From: CAXQZM01 sp965229645 | Lineage (GTDB): Bacteria; Pseudomonadota; Alphaproteobacteria; UBA7985 | Assembly (NCBI GenBank): GCA_965229645.1 | Contig: OZ245893.1 | Location: forward strand, 1,550,001 to 1,614,000 | Reading direction: 5' to 3' | DNA length: 64,000 nt | In this document: piece after piece, positions 51,166 through 58,955 of the stretch | Position numbering within the stretch: position 1 is the stretch's first letter | How the letters are laid out: each line of letters opens with the position of its first letter | Made by a program: the position numbers and the translations under genes | The notes under the pieces: model-generated | The model's database searches: none | Seen by the model: only the letters and a program-made list of their open reading frames with translations | Told to the model about the DNA's origin: nothing

Positions 51166-51953
51166 CTCGCCCGACCTTTCTTTGCTCCCCCAACCTCCAG
51201 CACCCTCGGCTACGCCATGGCTTTTTCACACGCCTGGGCGGGGTCAGCCAGGGCCTGCAGGATCAGGGGACAGGCGATCTCGCCATTGGGCTGCATTCAG
51301 ACTTGCCGCTGGGCGAGGTGTTGGAAAATCGCCGCCGCACCCAACAGGTCTTTGGCTTGCCCTTTGTCAGCGCTCGCCAGGTCCACGGCGCCGAGGTGGT
51401 GACCGTCACCGCGCCCTGGGTCGCAGGGGCTGGCCCCACGGCGGACGCTCTGGTTAGCGCCAAGGCAGGCCTGGGCTTGGGCGTCCTGACCGCCGATTGC
51501 GTGCCGATCCTCTTGGCCGACGTCGGCGCGGGTGTCGTCGGCGCCTGCCACGGCGGCTGGCGTGGGCTTAAGGCAGGGGTTGTCGAGGCGACGGTGGCGG
51601 CCATGGCCGCGCTCGGCGCTCGGCGGCCCCAGATCAAGGCGGCGATTGGTCCCTGCTTGGGGCCCCAGTCCTACGAAGTCGGCCATGAGTTTCCCGAACA
51701 TTTTGAGGGCCTGATCCCCCAAGCCGCCACCTTGTTCAAACCCGGCGCGAGCGCTGACAAGGTCCTGTTCGATTTGCCCGCCGCCGCCAAAGCGTTCCTG
51801 GTCTCAGCAGGGCTGCCAGCGCCCACCGTTCTTGACCAAGATACGTTTCGGCATTCCAGGCTGTTCTTTTCCCATCGCCGCGCAACACGAGCAGGGGAGC
51901 GCGATCAGGGTCGGCAGATTAGCCTGATCGCGCTCAATGCCAAGGGTCGTTGA
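51162..51953 (+). CDS. pgeF: Peptidoglycan editing factor PgeF (multicopper-type, YfiH)
   Basis: 263 aa. RHGFFTRLGGVSQG, ARQVHGAEVV, TADCVPILL, GACHGGWRGL and IGPCLGPQSYEVG contain the His/Cys metal-site residues of the family, which removes mispaired amino acids from peptidoglycan precursors. The start is GTG, overlapping the previous stop. The last codons and TGA (KGR-stop) lie in a family-B hairpin, so the original C-terminus was probably slightly different. Confidence 0.92.
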   Translation: MTRPTFLCSPNLQHPRLRHGFFTRLGGVSQGLQDQGTGDLAIGLHSDLPLGEVLENRRRTQQVFGLPFVSARQVHGAEVVTVTAPWVAGAGPTADALVSAKAGLGLGVLTADCVPILLADVGAGVVGACHGGWRGLKAGVVEATVAAMAALGARRPQIKAAIGPCLGPQSYEVGHEFPEHFEGLIPQAATLFKPGASADKVLFDLPAAAKAFLVSAGLPAPTVLDQDTFRHSRLFFSHRRATRAGERDQGRQISLIALNAKGR

Positions 51954-51966
51954 AAACGACCCTTGG
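51940..51966. repeat. Solo family-B end hairpin at the pgeF stop
   Basis: CCAAGGGTCGTT-GAA-AACGACCCTTGG, followed by TA, is identical to the right-end hairpin of family-B copy 3. It supplies the pgeF stop codon and may also function as a transcription stop. Confidence 0.75.
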
Positions 51967-52110
51967 TATCAAAGACCTCGCGGGGCGGAAACAATTTTGG
52001 CTTTCGTGCGAGAAACGGGGCATTTTTTGGTTCAAAGGCTTTGCAAAGCGGGGACCAGGTGCTAGGGCCTGCGCTCTCAATCGGGGCCAGGGGCCTCAAA
52101 AGGAGTTTCA

Positions 52111-52314
52111 GTGGAAGTATCGGTACGCGACAATAATGTGGAACAAGCCTTGCGCGCGCTCAAGAAGAAGTTGCAGCGTGAAGGTCTGTTTCGGGAAATG
52201 AAGGAGCGTCGGCACTTCGAAAAACCCAGCTTGCGCCGCAAGCGGGAAAAGCAGGAGATGGCGCGGCGCCATCGCAAGAATTTGCGCAAAAAAATTGAGC
52301 GCGACGGCTTCTAG
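52111..52314 (+). CDS. rpsU: 30S ribosomal protein S21
   Basis: A 67-aa basic protein: VSVRDNNVEQALRALKKKLQ and FEKPSLRRKREK match S21. It starts with GTG after AGGAG. A strong terminator follows. Confidence 0.96.
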   Translation: MEVSVRDNNVEQALRALKKKLQREGLFREMKERRHFEKPSLRRKREKQEMARRHRKNLRKKIERDGF

Positions 52315-52338
52315 ACGCGCGGATCCAATTACGTTTTT

Positions 52339-52363
52339 AAGGGCCTGGTTGGGCCCTTTTTTT
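52339..52363 (+). terminator. Intrinsic terminator after rpsU
   Basis: A GGGCC-TGGTT-GGCCC stem is followed by a run of seven T. It lies 25 bp after the rpsU stop and before the phosphatidyltransferase gene. Confidence 0.85.
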
Positions 52364-52394
52364 GTGCTGCAATTTCGGTCATGGCAATTCGCCT

Positions 52395-53027
52395 ATGTTT
52401 GACGCTACTCTGCGCCCGCTGATCGATCCGCCCCTGCGTCGCATTGCTAAGGTGTTGGACGGTGCGGGCCTTAGTCCCAATAACTTGACCTGGACTGGGT
52501 TGGGCCTTGGCCTCCTAGCCGTACCTGCTTTGTGGCAAGGGCTGTACCTGGTGGCGCTGGTATTGATTGGGCTCAATCGCCTGTTCGACGGCCTCGATGG
52601 CGCCCTGGCGCGTCTTTGGCGCGAACGCGGCAAACCGCCCCCGATTGAGGGCGGCGTGTTCGACATTAGCGCAGACTTTATTTTCTATGGGGCGATCCCT
52701 TTGGGGTTCGCCCTTGCGGATCCCGCAACCAATGCGCTGGCGGCGGCGTTCCTGCTCGCGGCGTTCCTCGGGACGGGGTCAAGTTTTCTGGCCTTCGCCA
52801 TTTTGGCCGCGCAGCACGGCCTCGAAACCGAATCCCATGGCAGCAAGGCTTTCTATTACCTGGGCGGCCTTGCTGAGGGCACCGAAACCATCGGCCTGTT
52901 TATCGCCGCCTGCCTGCTGCCCCAATGGTTCCCCTGGTTGGCACTGGGCTACGGTTTGATCTGTTGGATGAGCGTCCTTGGGCGGTTCTTCCTGATCCGC
53001 GAAAAGGTCAAAGCCCTAAATCCGTAA
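52395..53027 (+). CDS. CDP-alcohol phosphatidyltransferase family protein
   Basis: 210 aa, membrane-bound. The signature DGLDGALAR...GGVFDISADF matches D-x2-DG-x2-AR...G-x3-D-x3-D, with a longer spacer (RLWRERGKPPPIE) than in PgsA. It transfers a phosphatidyl group to an alcohol that I cannot identify. The ATG at 52395 has no strong ribosome-binding site and lies just after the rpsU terminator. It overlaps the 3' end of convergent ygfZ by 20 bp. Confidence 0.88.
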   Translation: MFDATLRPLIDPPLRRIAKVLDGAGLSPNNLTWTGLGLGLLAVPALWQGLYLVALVLIGLNRLFDGLDGALARLWRERGKPPPIEGGVFDISADFIFYGAIPLGFALADPATNALAAAFLLAAFLGTGSSFLAFAILAAQHGLETESHGSKAFYYLGGLAEGTETIGLFIAACLLPQWFPWLALGYGLICWMSVLGRFFLIREKVKALNP

Positions 53028-53769
53028 GGCCGAGCGGGGTGCCCAGTTGGAACCCCGAGACCGCTTGGCCAGCCCAAGATTTCATGACGTAGGCGAACCC
53101 GTACGCGCCGTACGTGCTGCGGATCTCCCCGATTTTTCGTCCCTCTGCTAGCAGGGCTTGACCAGCCGCGCCCTGGCCTTGGTAGGGTACCAAAACCCGC
53201 TTGAGCAAGGCGCGGTAGCGCATGCGCGCCGTTACTTCCTGGCCCATGAAGCAGCCCTTTTTCCAATCAATCGCCCCCGCCAGTCCGTTGTCGAGCAAGG
53301 TCGATTTGTTGGGCAGGAGGTCCCATGCGCCCTCGGGCACACCCAAGGCAGCGCGAGCGGCATGAAAGGCCTCGGCGGGCTCAGCCGCGGGATCTGGGGC
53401 GCGCAGATCGTGGCTGATCTCGCTATGGCGGCTGTCGGCGTAGGGCAGTTTCGGGCCGCCGATTTGACTGATGAGGACCTGCCCTGCGTCCCCCTCTTGC
53501 AAGGTCACGGCGGATCGCAATTTGAACAGGCCGAGCTTCTTGAGGGTTTCGTCGAAGGCACGCGCGGGCAGGGCCAGGACCAGGGCGTCGGGTGCGACCG
53601 ACAAAATTGGAAAATCGACGAGCCACTTTCCTTGCGGGGTCAGCAAGGCCCCGTAGGCGCCTTCCCCGACCGCCAGATCGGTGCGCTGGGTAATGAGCCC
53701 GCCGAGGAAGGCCCGGGCATCTGGCCCGACTACATGCAGCAATCTGAGATCGTCGCGCAAAAAACCCAT
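53008..53769 (-). CDS. ygfZ: Folate-binding protein YgfZ (GcvT-like)
   Basis: 253 aa. The KGCFMGQEVTARMRYR motif with its conserved cysteine defines YgfZ/IBA57, a tetrahydrofolate-binding factor for iron-sulfur enzyme maintenance. LITQRTDLAVGEGAYGALLT is the N-terminal block. It is divergent from the dihydroorotase gene, with 34 bp between starts. Confidence 0.92.
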   Translation of the reverse strand: MGFLRDDLRLLHVVGPDARAFLGGLITQRTDLAVGEGAYGALLTPQGKWLVDFPILSVAPDALVLALPARAFDETLKKLGLFKLRSAVTLQEGDAGQVLISQIGGPKLPYADSRHSEISHDLRAPDPAAEPAEAFHAARAALGVPEGAWDLLPNKSTLLDNGLAGAIDWKKGCFMGQEVTARMRYRALLKRVLVPYQGQGAAGQALLAEGRKIGEIRSTYGAYGFAYVMKSWAGQAVSGFQLGTPLGLTDLGL

Positions 53770-53803
53770 GGACTTTAGATGGGTCGAAGGCCATGAATTT
53801 GCA

Positions 53804-55141
53804 ATGACGGCAAGCTACGATCTGATTTTGAAGAATGCCCAGGTGTTTTTGCCTGGCGGGCTGACCCCGATTGACATCGCTATCCACGCGGGGCGGATCG
53901 CCGCGCTGGACAGGCTGGACAGCGCCAAGGGCGGGGTGGTGCGCGACCTTGCGGGCCTCACCATCTTGCCTGGTCTGATCGATACCCAAGTTCACTTTCG
54001 TGAGCCAGGATTGGAGCATAAGGAAGACCTAGAGACGGGCGCCGACGCGGCGGTCGTTGGCGGCATCACGGGCGTTTTTGAAATGCCCAATACGCAGCCG
54101 ACGACGACGACGGAGGCAGCCTTGGCCGACAAGCTGGCGCGCGCCAAGGGCCGGATGGCGTGCGACCATGCGTTCTTCGTCGGGGCAAGTCCGCACAACC
54201 TTGACACCATCGCCGACCTGGAAGATTTGCCTGGGTCTGCGGGCGTCAAGGTCTTCATGGGGTCCTCAACCGGGTCTTTGCTGGTCGAGCAAGAAGACAT
54301 GTTGGAGGCGGTGCTGCGCAAGGGGCATCGCCGTGCGGCATTCCATTGCGAAGACGAAGACATGCTGCGCGCCCAATACGCTGAGGTCGCGCCAGGAGCC
54401 CCCGTGCGCGACCATCCCGCAATCCGCAGCGTTGCGGCGGCGGTGACCGCCACCGCGCGCTTGCTGCGCTTGGCAGAAAAAACCCGTCGGTTAGTCCATG
54501 TCCTCCATATCTCTACGGCGGAAGAACTGCCGCTGCTGGCTGCGGCCCGTACCTGGGCCACCTGCGAAGTGACGCCCAACCATTTGAATTTAGCCGCGCC
54601 AGACTGCTATGATGTTTTGGGCAGCAAAGCGCAAATGAACCCCCCCGTCCGCGAAGCCCGCCACCAAGCCGCCCTTTGGCATGGGGTGCGCAGCGGCTTG
54701 TTCGACGTCATGGGGTCCGACCATGCCCCCCATACCCTTGCCGAGAAAGCCCAAGTTTTTCCTGCCTCGCCCTCGGGCATGCCTGGGGTTCAAACCACCG
54801 TCCCGCTCATGCTGCACGCGATCAACGAAGGCAAGATGACCCTGGCCCGCCTCGTCGATTTGATGGCGAGCGGCCCGCAGCGTATCTTCGGCATTCAAAA
54901 TAAGGGACGCATCGCACCTGGCTACGACGCTGACTTGACCATCGTCGATCTGAAGCGGACCGAAGTTGTGACCCCTGCCTGGCTCAAGTCGCGCGCGGGC
55001 TGGTCGCCCTACGAGGGACGACGCTTGCGCGGATGGCCCGTTATGACCTACGTGCGCGGGCACCTGGTGGCCGAGCAGGGACAGCGGGTGGGCCCCGCGC
55101 CCGGCGCGCCAATCACGTTTTTGCATTCACGCGGGAGCTGA
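53804..55141 (+). CDS. Dihydroorotase-type amidohydrolase
   Basis: 445 aa, in the pyrC/allantoinase branch. LPGLIDTQVHFREPG, FEMPNTQPTTTT, HCEDEDMLRAQY, HVLHISTAEELP and MGSDHAPHT show the metal-site framework. Where canonical members have DxHxH, this reads DTQVH, so the first metal-binding His is Gln. The rest is intact, including the Asp of SDHAPH. It may be a true dihydroorotase of a divergent class or a related amidohydrolase with another cyclic-amide substrate. The ATG at 53804 is the only in-frame start near the family N-terminus. Confidence 0.85.
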   Translation: MTASYDLILKNAQVFLPGGLTPIDIAIHAGRIAALDRLDSAKGGVVRDLAGLTILPGLIDTQVHFREPGLEHKEDLETGADAAVVGGITGVFEMPNTQPTTTTEAALADKLARAKGRMACDHAFFVGASPHNLDTIADLEDLPGSAGVKVFMGSSTGSLLVEQEDMLEAVLRKGHRRAAFHCEDEDMLRAQYAEVAPGAPVRDHPAIRSVAAAVTATARLLRLAEKTRRLVHVLHISTAEELPLLAAARTWATCEVTPNHLNLAAPDCYDVLGSKAQMNPPVREARHQAALWHGVRSGLFDVMGSDHAPHTLAEKAQVFPASPSGMPGVQTTVPLMLHAINEGKMTLARLVDLMASGPQRIFGIQNKGRIAPGYDADLTIVDLKRTEVVTPAWLKSRAGWSPYEGRRLRGWPVMTYVRGHLVAEQGQRVGPAPGAPITFLHSRGS

Positions 55142-55229
55142 TGCCTAGGGTCGTTTCCAACCTAAGCGTCCGCTGTCGGCGCTTACCGTTGATCTTGACG
55201 GGCGGCCCTGGGGTCTGCATGTATGGGCC

Positions 55230-56918
55230 ATGTTGCCCTATGTCGCGCCGCAAGAGGACATGCTGCTTTCCTTGTTGGATGTGGCGGGCGGGCGGGCGTT
55301 GCTGGGCGAGGAGTTGGACGAGGCCATGGTCGCGGCTTTGTTGGAAGAGGCCGCCAAGCTGGCCGAGGCGGAATTGGCCCCCCAAATGCACACGAGCGAT
55401 CGAAACCCGCCTACCCTGCACGCGGGGCGGGTGCGCGTTGGCCCCGAGATGCACGCGGCGCACCGCCAAGTCAGCGACAAGGGCTGGATCGCCCTGCCCT
55501 TTGCCGAGGACCTGGGCGGGCTCGCCTTGCCTTGGTCGGTGGCGAGTTTGACTTTGGAATTGGTCGATGCGGCGCACGTTGCCTTTGCCTTGTCGCTGTG
55601 CATGACCCAAGGGTGCGCCGAAGCGATTGTGACCCACGGCAGCCAAGACCAGATCCAGGCCTACGTTCCACCGCTGCTCGCGGGGCGTTACGTCGGCACC
55701 ATGCAGTTGACCGAAGCGGGCGCGGGGTCCGACGTGGGGGCCTTGAAAACCCTCGCCACCCCCCACGGCGACGGCAGTTGGTCGCTAGTGGGAACCAAAA
55801 TTTACATTTCCTGGGGCGATTCGGACCTAGCGGAAAACATCGTCCATCTCGTCCTGGCCCGTACCCCTGGGGCGCCCGCGGGCACCAAGGGCCTAAGCCT
55901 GTTCCTGGTTCCCGCTGTGCTGCCCGACGGCAGCCGCAATCGGTTGCAGACGGCGGGGATGGAGGCCAAGCTCGGCATACACGGCTCCCCGACGTGCACC
56001 CTCGTCCACGAAGGGTCAACGGGTTGGCTGATCGGCGAGGAACGGGGCGGGATGGCAGCCATGTTCACTATGATGAACAACGCGCGCATCGGCGTCGGGT
56101 TTCAGGGTGCTGGGGTCAGCGAACGCAGCCTGCAAGCCGCGCGTGCCTACGCCGAGGGCCGCGTTCAGGGCGGTACGGCGATCATCCAGCACATGGACGT
56201 GCGCCGCAACCTGCTGATGATGAAGGCCCTAACTTGCGCCAGCCGTGACCTGGGCTACAGCGCCCTCGTGGCGGGCGATTTGGCCCGCTTGGGCGGGCCC
56301 GACGCGGCCCGACATCAGCGCCGCATCGATCTGCTCACGCCCTTGGCCAAGGCCTTCATGACCGACGTCGCGGTGGAGGTGAGTAACCTTGCGATCCAGG
56401 TCCATGGCGGCATGGGCGTGATCGAGGAAGCGGGCGTGGCGCAACTGGCCCGCGACTGCCGCGTGTTCACGATTTACGAAGGCACCAACGGCATCCAAGC
56501 CCTGGATTTGATCGGCCGCAAAACCCTGCGCGATCAAGGCCAGGGCGTCACCGAATTGCTCAGCGACGTGCGCGCAACCCTGGCGAGCGCGCACGCCCAA
56601 GGCTTTGAGGACTTGGCCGCGCCCATGCGCCGCGCGGTGGATCAGATGACCGCCGCCCTGCCCACGATTTTGGCCACAGGCCAAACCCCCGAGGCCCAGG
56701 CCGCCATGGCCACGCCCTACCTCCAGGCCTTAGCCTACCTGGTCGCGGGCTGGGGGTTTGTGAAACGTGTGCTGGCAACCCAAGCGGACACCGACCGCGC
56801 GCAAGCGCATCTCGCGGCTTTCTTTATGGCGCAAATTTTGCCGCGCCACGATCTAGGGCTCGCAGCGCTCGGCGCGGGGAGCCAGCCGCTGATCGACCAT
56901 CGAGTCGAGTTGATTTGA
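55230..56918 (+). CDS. Acyl-CoA dehydrogenase (long DmdC-like form)
   Basis: 562 aa, about 180 longer than classical acyl-CoA dehydrogenases. MQLTEAGAGSDVGALKT and KIYISWGD are FAD/substrate motifs, QVHGGMGVIEEAGVAQLARD and FTIYEGTNGIQALDLIGRK the C-terminal ones. The Glu of IYEGTNGIQ is the likely catalytic base. The N-terminal extension PYVAPQEDMLLSLLDV and overall length resemble the group that includes 3-methylmercaptopropionyl-CoA dehydrogenase (DmdC). That specific role is not proven. A separate transcript from the dihydroorotase gene is possible (88-bp gap). Confidence 0.88.
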   Translation: MLPYVAPQEDMLLSLLDVAGGRALLGEELDEAMVAALLEEAAKLAEAELAPQMHTSDRNPPTLHAGRVRVGPEMHAAHRQVSDKGWIALPFAEDLGGLALPWSVASLTLELVDAAHVAFALSLCMTQGCAEAIVTHGSQDQIQAYVPPLLAGRYVGTMQLTEAGAGSDVGALKTLATPHGDGSWSLVGTKIYISWGDSDLAENIVHLVLARTPGAPAGTKGLSLFLVPAVLPDGSRNRLQTAGMEAKLGIHGSPTCTLVHEGSTGWLIGEERGGMAAMFTMMNNARIGVGFQGAGVSERSLQAARAYAEGRVQGGTAIIQHMDVRRNLLMMKALTCASRDLGYSALVAGDLARLGGPDAARHQRRIDLLTPLAKAFMTDVAVEVSNLAIQVHGGMGVIEEAGVAQLARDCRVFTIYEGTNGIQALDLIGRKTLRDQGQGVTELLSDVRATLASAHAQGFEDLAAPMRRAVDQMTAALPTILATGQTPEAQAAMATPYLQALAYLVAGWGFVKRVLATQADTDRAQAHLAAFFMAQILPRHDLGLAALGAGSQPLIDHRVELI

Positions 56919-57069
56919 ACGCGGCGGGGGCATCAAGGGGAGGCTCGGATTGGGACTGCTCATTGTCTCGACTTCTGGGATGGGTTGATAAATCGTAGGC
57001 CACCCCGTCATCAGGCATCGCCTGTCCCCCAAGGGCGGAAACCTGGAGCGTGCGGACGAGCCGCGAGTA

Positions 57070-58521
57070 TCAGTCCCCGACGGTTAGGTTGAACTGCGTG
57101 GACGCGAGGGTTTGGGGGGCCGCGACCCAGCCGATGGCGCCGACGGGGTCTTCGTCGGAACCATGGAGCGCGCGCCCGTGCAAGCTTACGTCATCGAGGC
57201 CGAACACTTGGCCCAGGTCCCCGCGTAGGGACAGGCGGCCGATCTGACCAAGGGAGGTCGATGCCACCGCTAGGTCCGCGTCAACTTGCGCCTTTGGCGG
57301 GAGGGTGTCGTGCGCCGCAACCTCGCCCGAGCGGTTCACGACCGCAAGGGGTTCTAAGGCCAGGAACGTTTCCCCCTGAGGCTGCAGGCCTCCGTCAAGG
57401 CCGCTCGCGTGTTCTTGGGTTGCGCTGACCGCTCCCATCAGATTCGCGGGCGCCTCCGCGCGTTCTTGCAGCCCGTGCGATAGCGGCGCGAGGCTCGTGC
57501 CGTTCAGGGCCAGACCTTCGGGCGTTTGATCGTCGTGGACGGCATCCAGTTCGAGCGAAGGTTGGCGCGCCTCGGTCCAAAACGCGACCTCGACCCCGTA
57601 GAGAAGGCTTGAAGTCGCTTGTTTAGCCGCAGGAAGGGCCGTGCGCGCTTGGCCGTAAGCTAAGTCGCCGTCGCCGTGAAACCGCGCCTGCACCGACGCG
57701 TTGGAGATTCCGAGCGCGTACCAATCGACGAAGGGGGCTGCGACATGCGACCCTGGGGCCGTGCCGCTGCTCAGCCCGCCGATGGTTGTATCGCCAACGG
57801 TGGCGGGGAAGGGCACGCTTGGGACGGCGGGAAGGGCACGCACGGGCTCCTCCACCGCAGTCGCCACCGTCGCCACGGGCTGAGGCTTGGCTTCGTCGTC
57901 CTCAATGAAGACATCGAGCAGGCGACCGACGCCGTCGTAGCCCGCGCCGCTCGCAGTCAGCGTCACCGCGACCGACCCGTTGCCGGTCGCTTCATTGTCC
58001 ATGGCCTCGACAGTTGCCGATTGGGCAAGATGCCAGTTTTGCGGGGTGAAGGTCAGCGTTTCGGGGCTCGCCGAGAGGACTGCGGCGTCATCGGACATGA
58101 GGCTCACCACCACGGGGCCCGAGGGCGGACCCGCGAGCACGAGGCTGAACGTCGCCGCGTCGGCTTCCTGAACCGTGACCAGCCCCGGGGTTAAGACCAG
58201 GGCGACCTCGGCAACGTCGGACAGCTCAGGTGCCTGCGGCTCGGCCCCAACCCACGGGGCGACGCACTTGAGATCGGCTTCCATTGCCGCCCTCAGTCCC
58301 GCTGCCTCTGCCCGATCGAGGCCGCAGCCCAGAGGCAAGGCCTCTTCGCCCAGATTGGCACCAGCGGGCGAACATAAGGCCAAACCAAGCCCCACAAGGC
58401 CCAAGGTTCGGGCACGGGATCGACGCGGGACTGGCCGCAGGGCCAAGTCCGTCGGCACGCCCCAAAGGGGACGGAGGCGGAAGGGATCTTGGGGGGTCGG
58501 GGAGGTTTTCGAACGCAACAT
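57070..58521 (-). CDS. Secreted Calx-beta/barrel-like protein, small paralogue of the giant protein
   Basis: 483 aa. A long basic N-region precedes a hydrophobic signal (LGLVGLGLALCSPAGA). One Calx-beta-like domain (~105-215; ALVLTPGLVTVQEADAATFS) parallels the giant protein's ALVVAQSDLSLVEGTSETLT. From ~240 it shares that protein's C-terminal region: DWYALGISNASVQARFHGDG versus DWFSVGLSKASLDAELSGDG, LRGDLGQVFGLDD versus VRGELSQVFGSDD, DEDPVG versus NEDPVG. It ends at FNLTVGD, missing the last strand and terminal Phe of the larger protein, so the barrel may be incomplete or degenerate. There are no BspA or Ig-like repeats. Confidence 0.75.
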   Translation of the reverse strand: MLRSKTSPTPQDPFRLRPLWGVPTDLALRPVPRRSRARTLGLVGLGLALCSPAGANLGEEALPLGCGLDRAEAAGLRAAMEADLKCVAPWVGAEPQAPELSDVAEVALVLTPGLVTVQEADAATFSLVLAGPPSGPVVVSLMSDDAAVLSASPETLTFTPQNWHLAQSATVEAMDNEATGNGSVAVTLTASGAGYDGVGRLLDVFIEDDEAKPQPVATVATAVEEPVRALPAVPSVPFPATVGDTTIGGLSSGTAPGSHVAAPFVDWYALGISNASVQARFHGDGDLAYGQARTALPAAKQATSSLLYGVEVAFWTEARQPSLELDAVHDDQTPEGLALNGTSLAPLSHGLQERAEAPANLMGAVSATQEHASGLDGGLQPQGETFLALEPLAVVNRSGEVAAHDTLPPKAQVDADLAVASTSLGQIGRLSLRGDLGQVFGLDDVSLHGRALHGSDEDPVGAIGWVAAPQTLASTQFNLTVGD

Positions 58522-58555
58522 GAGAACACCCTTTTGAAACTGAATGAATTACAAT

Positions 58556-58583
58556 AACATAGGGGAAGAATTTCGTTCGTCAA
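58556..58583 (-). promoter_or_regulatory. Putative promoter of the small barrel-like gene
   Basis: On the minus strand TTGACG (58578-58583) and TATGTT (58556-58561) are 16 bp apart, ~35 bp before the ATG. The local sequence is AT-rich relative to its surroundings. AAAGGGTG precedes the start codon. Confidence 0.45.
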
Positions 58584-58599
58584 CGGCTATCTGAAAAAA

Positions 58600-58955
58600 T
58601 TTGACGTATTGTAGTAGCAAACTGATACAAACCGTCGCAAGAAGTGCGTTATAGCAACTGGGTTCGCGCAACGTCGGGACCGTCCGCGCTTAGGGTTGGC
58701 GTTCCGTGATGGATGCTGCGACTGCGCGTAGCATGACATCGAGAGGGGTATTGCCATCACAAAGCGACGTCGTTCCGCGCCGAGCGCAGCGAGGTCGCAG
58801 AATCCATCATCTGTTGTTTCCATGCCTTCGACGGCGGTCGCGACGAGGTGGGAACGGAACCGCGAAGGCTGCAGAATTGGACCAGGTTTCGACCAAAGCG
58901 CCGAGGGGCCATTTGACCAACCGCCGATATAAACCCCTCCCGCCAGCTTAGGGCT
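58600..58955. other. Intergenic stretch with no recognised feature
   Basis: About 355 bp between two minus-strand genes. Short open frames exist on both strands but none resembles a protein, and no family-A or -B repeat is present. It may hold the end of the membrane-protein transcript. Confidence 0.5.
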
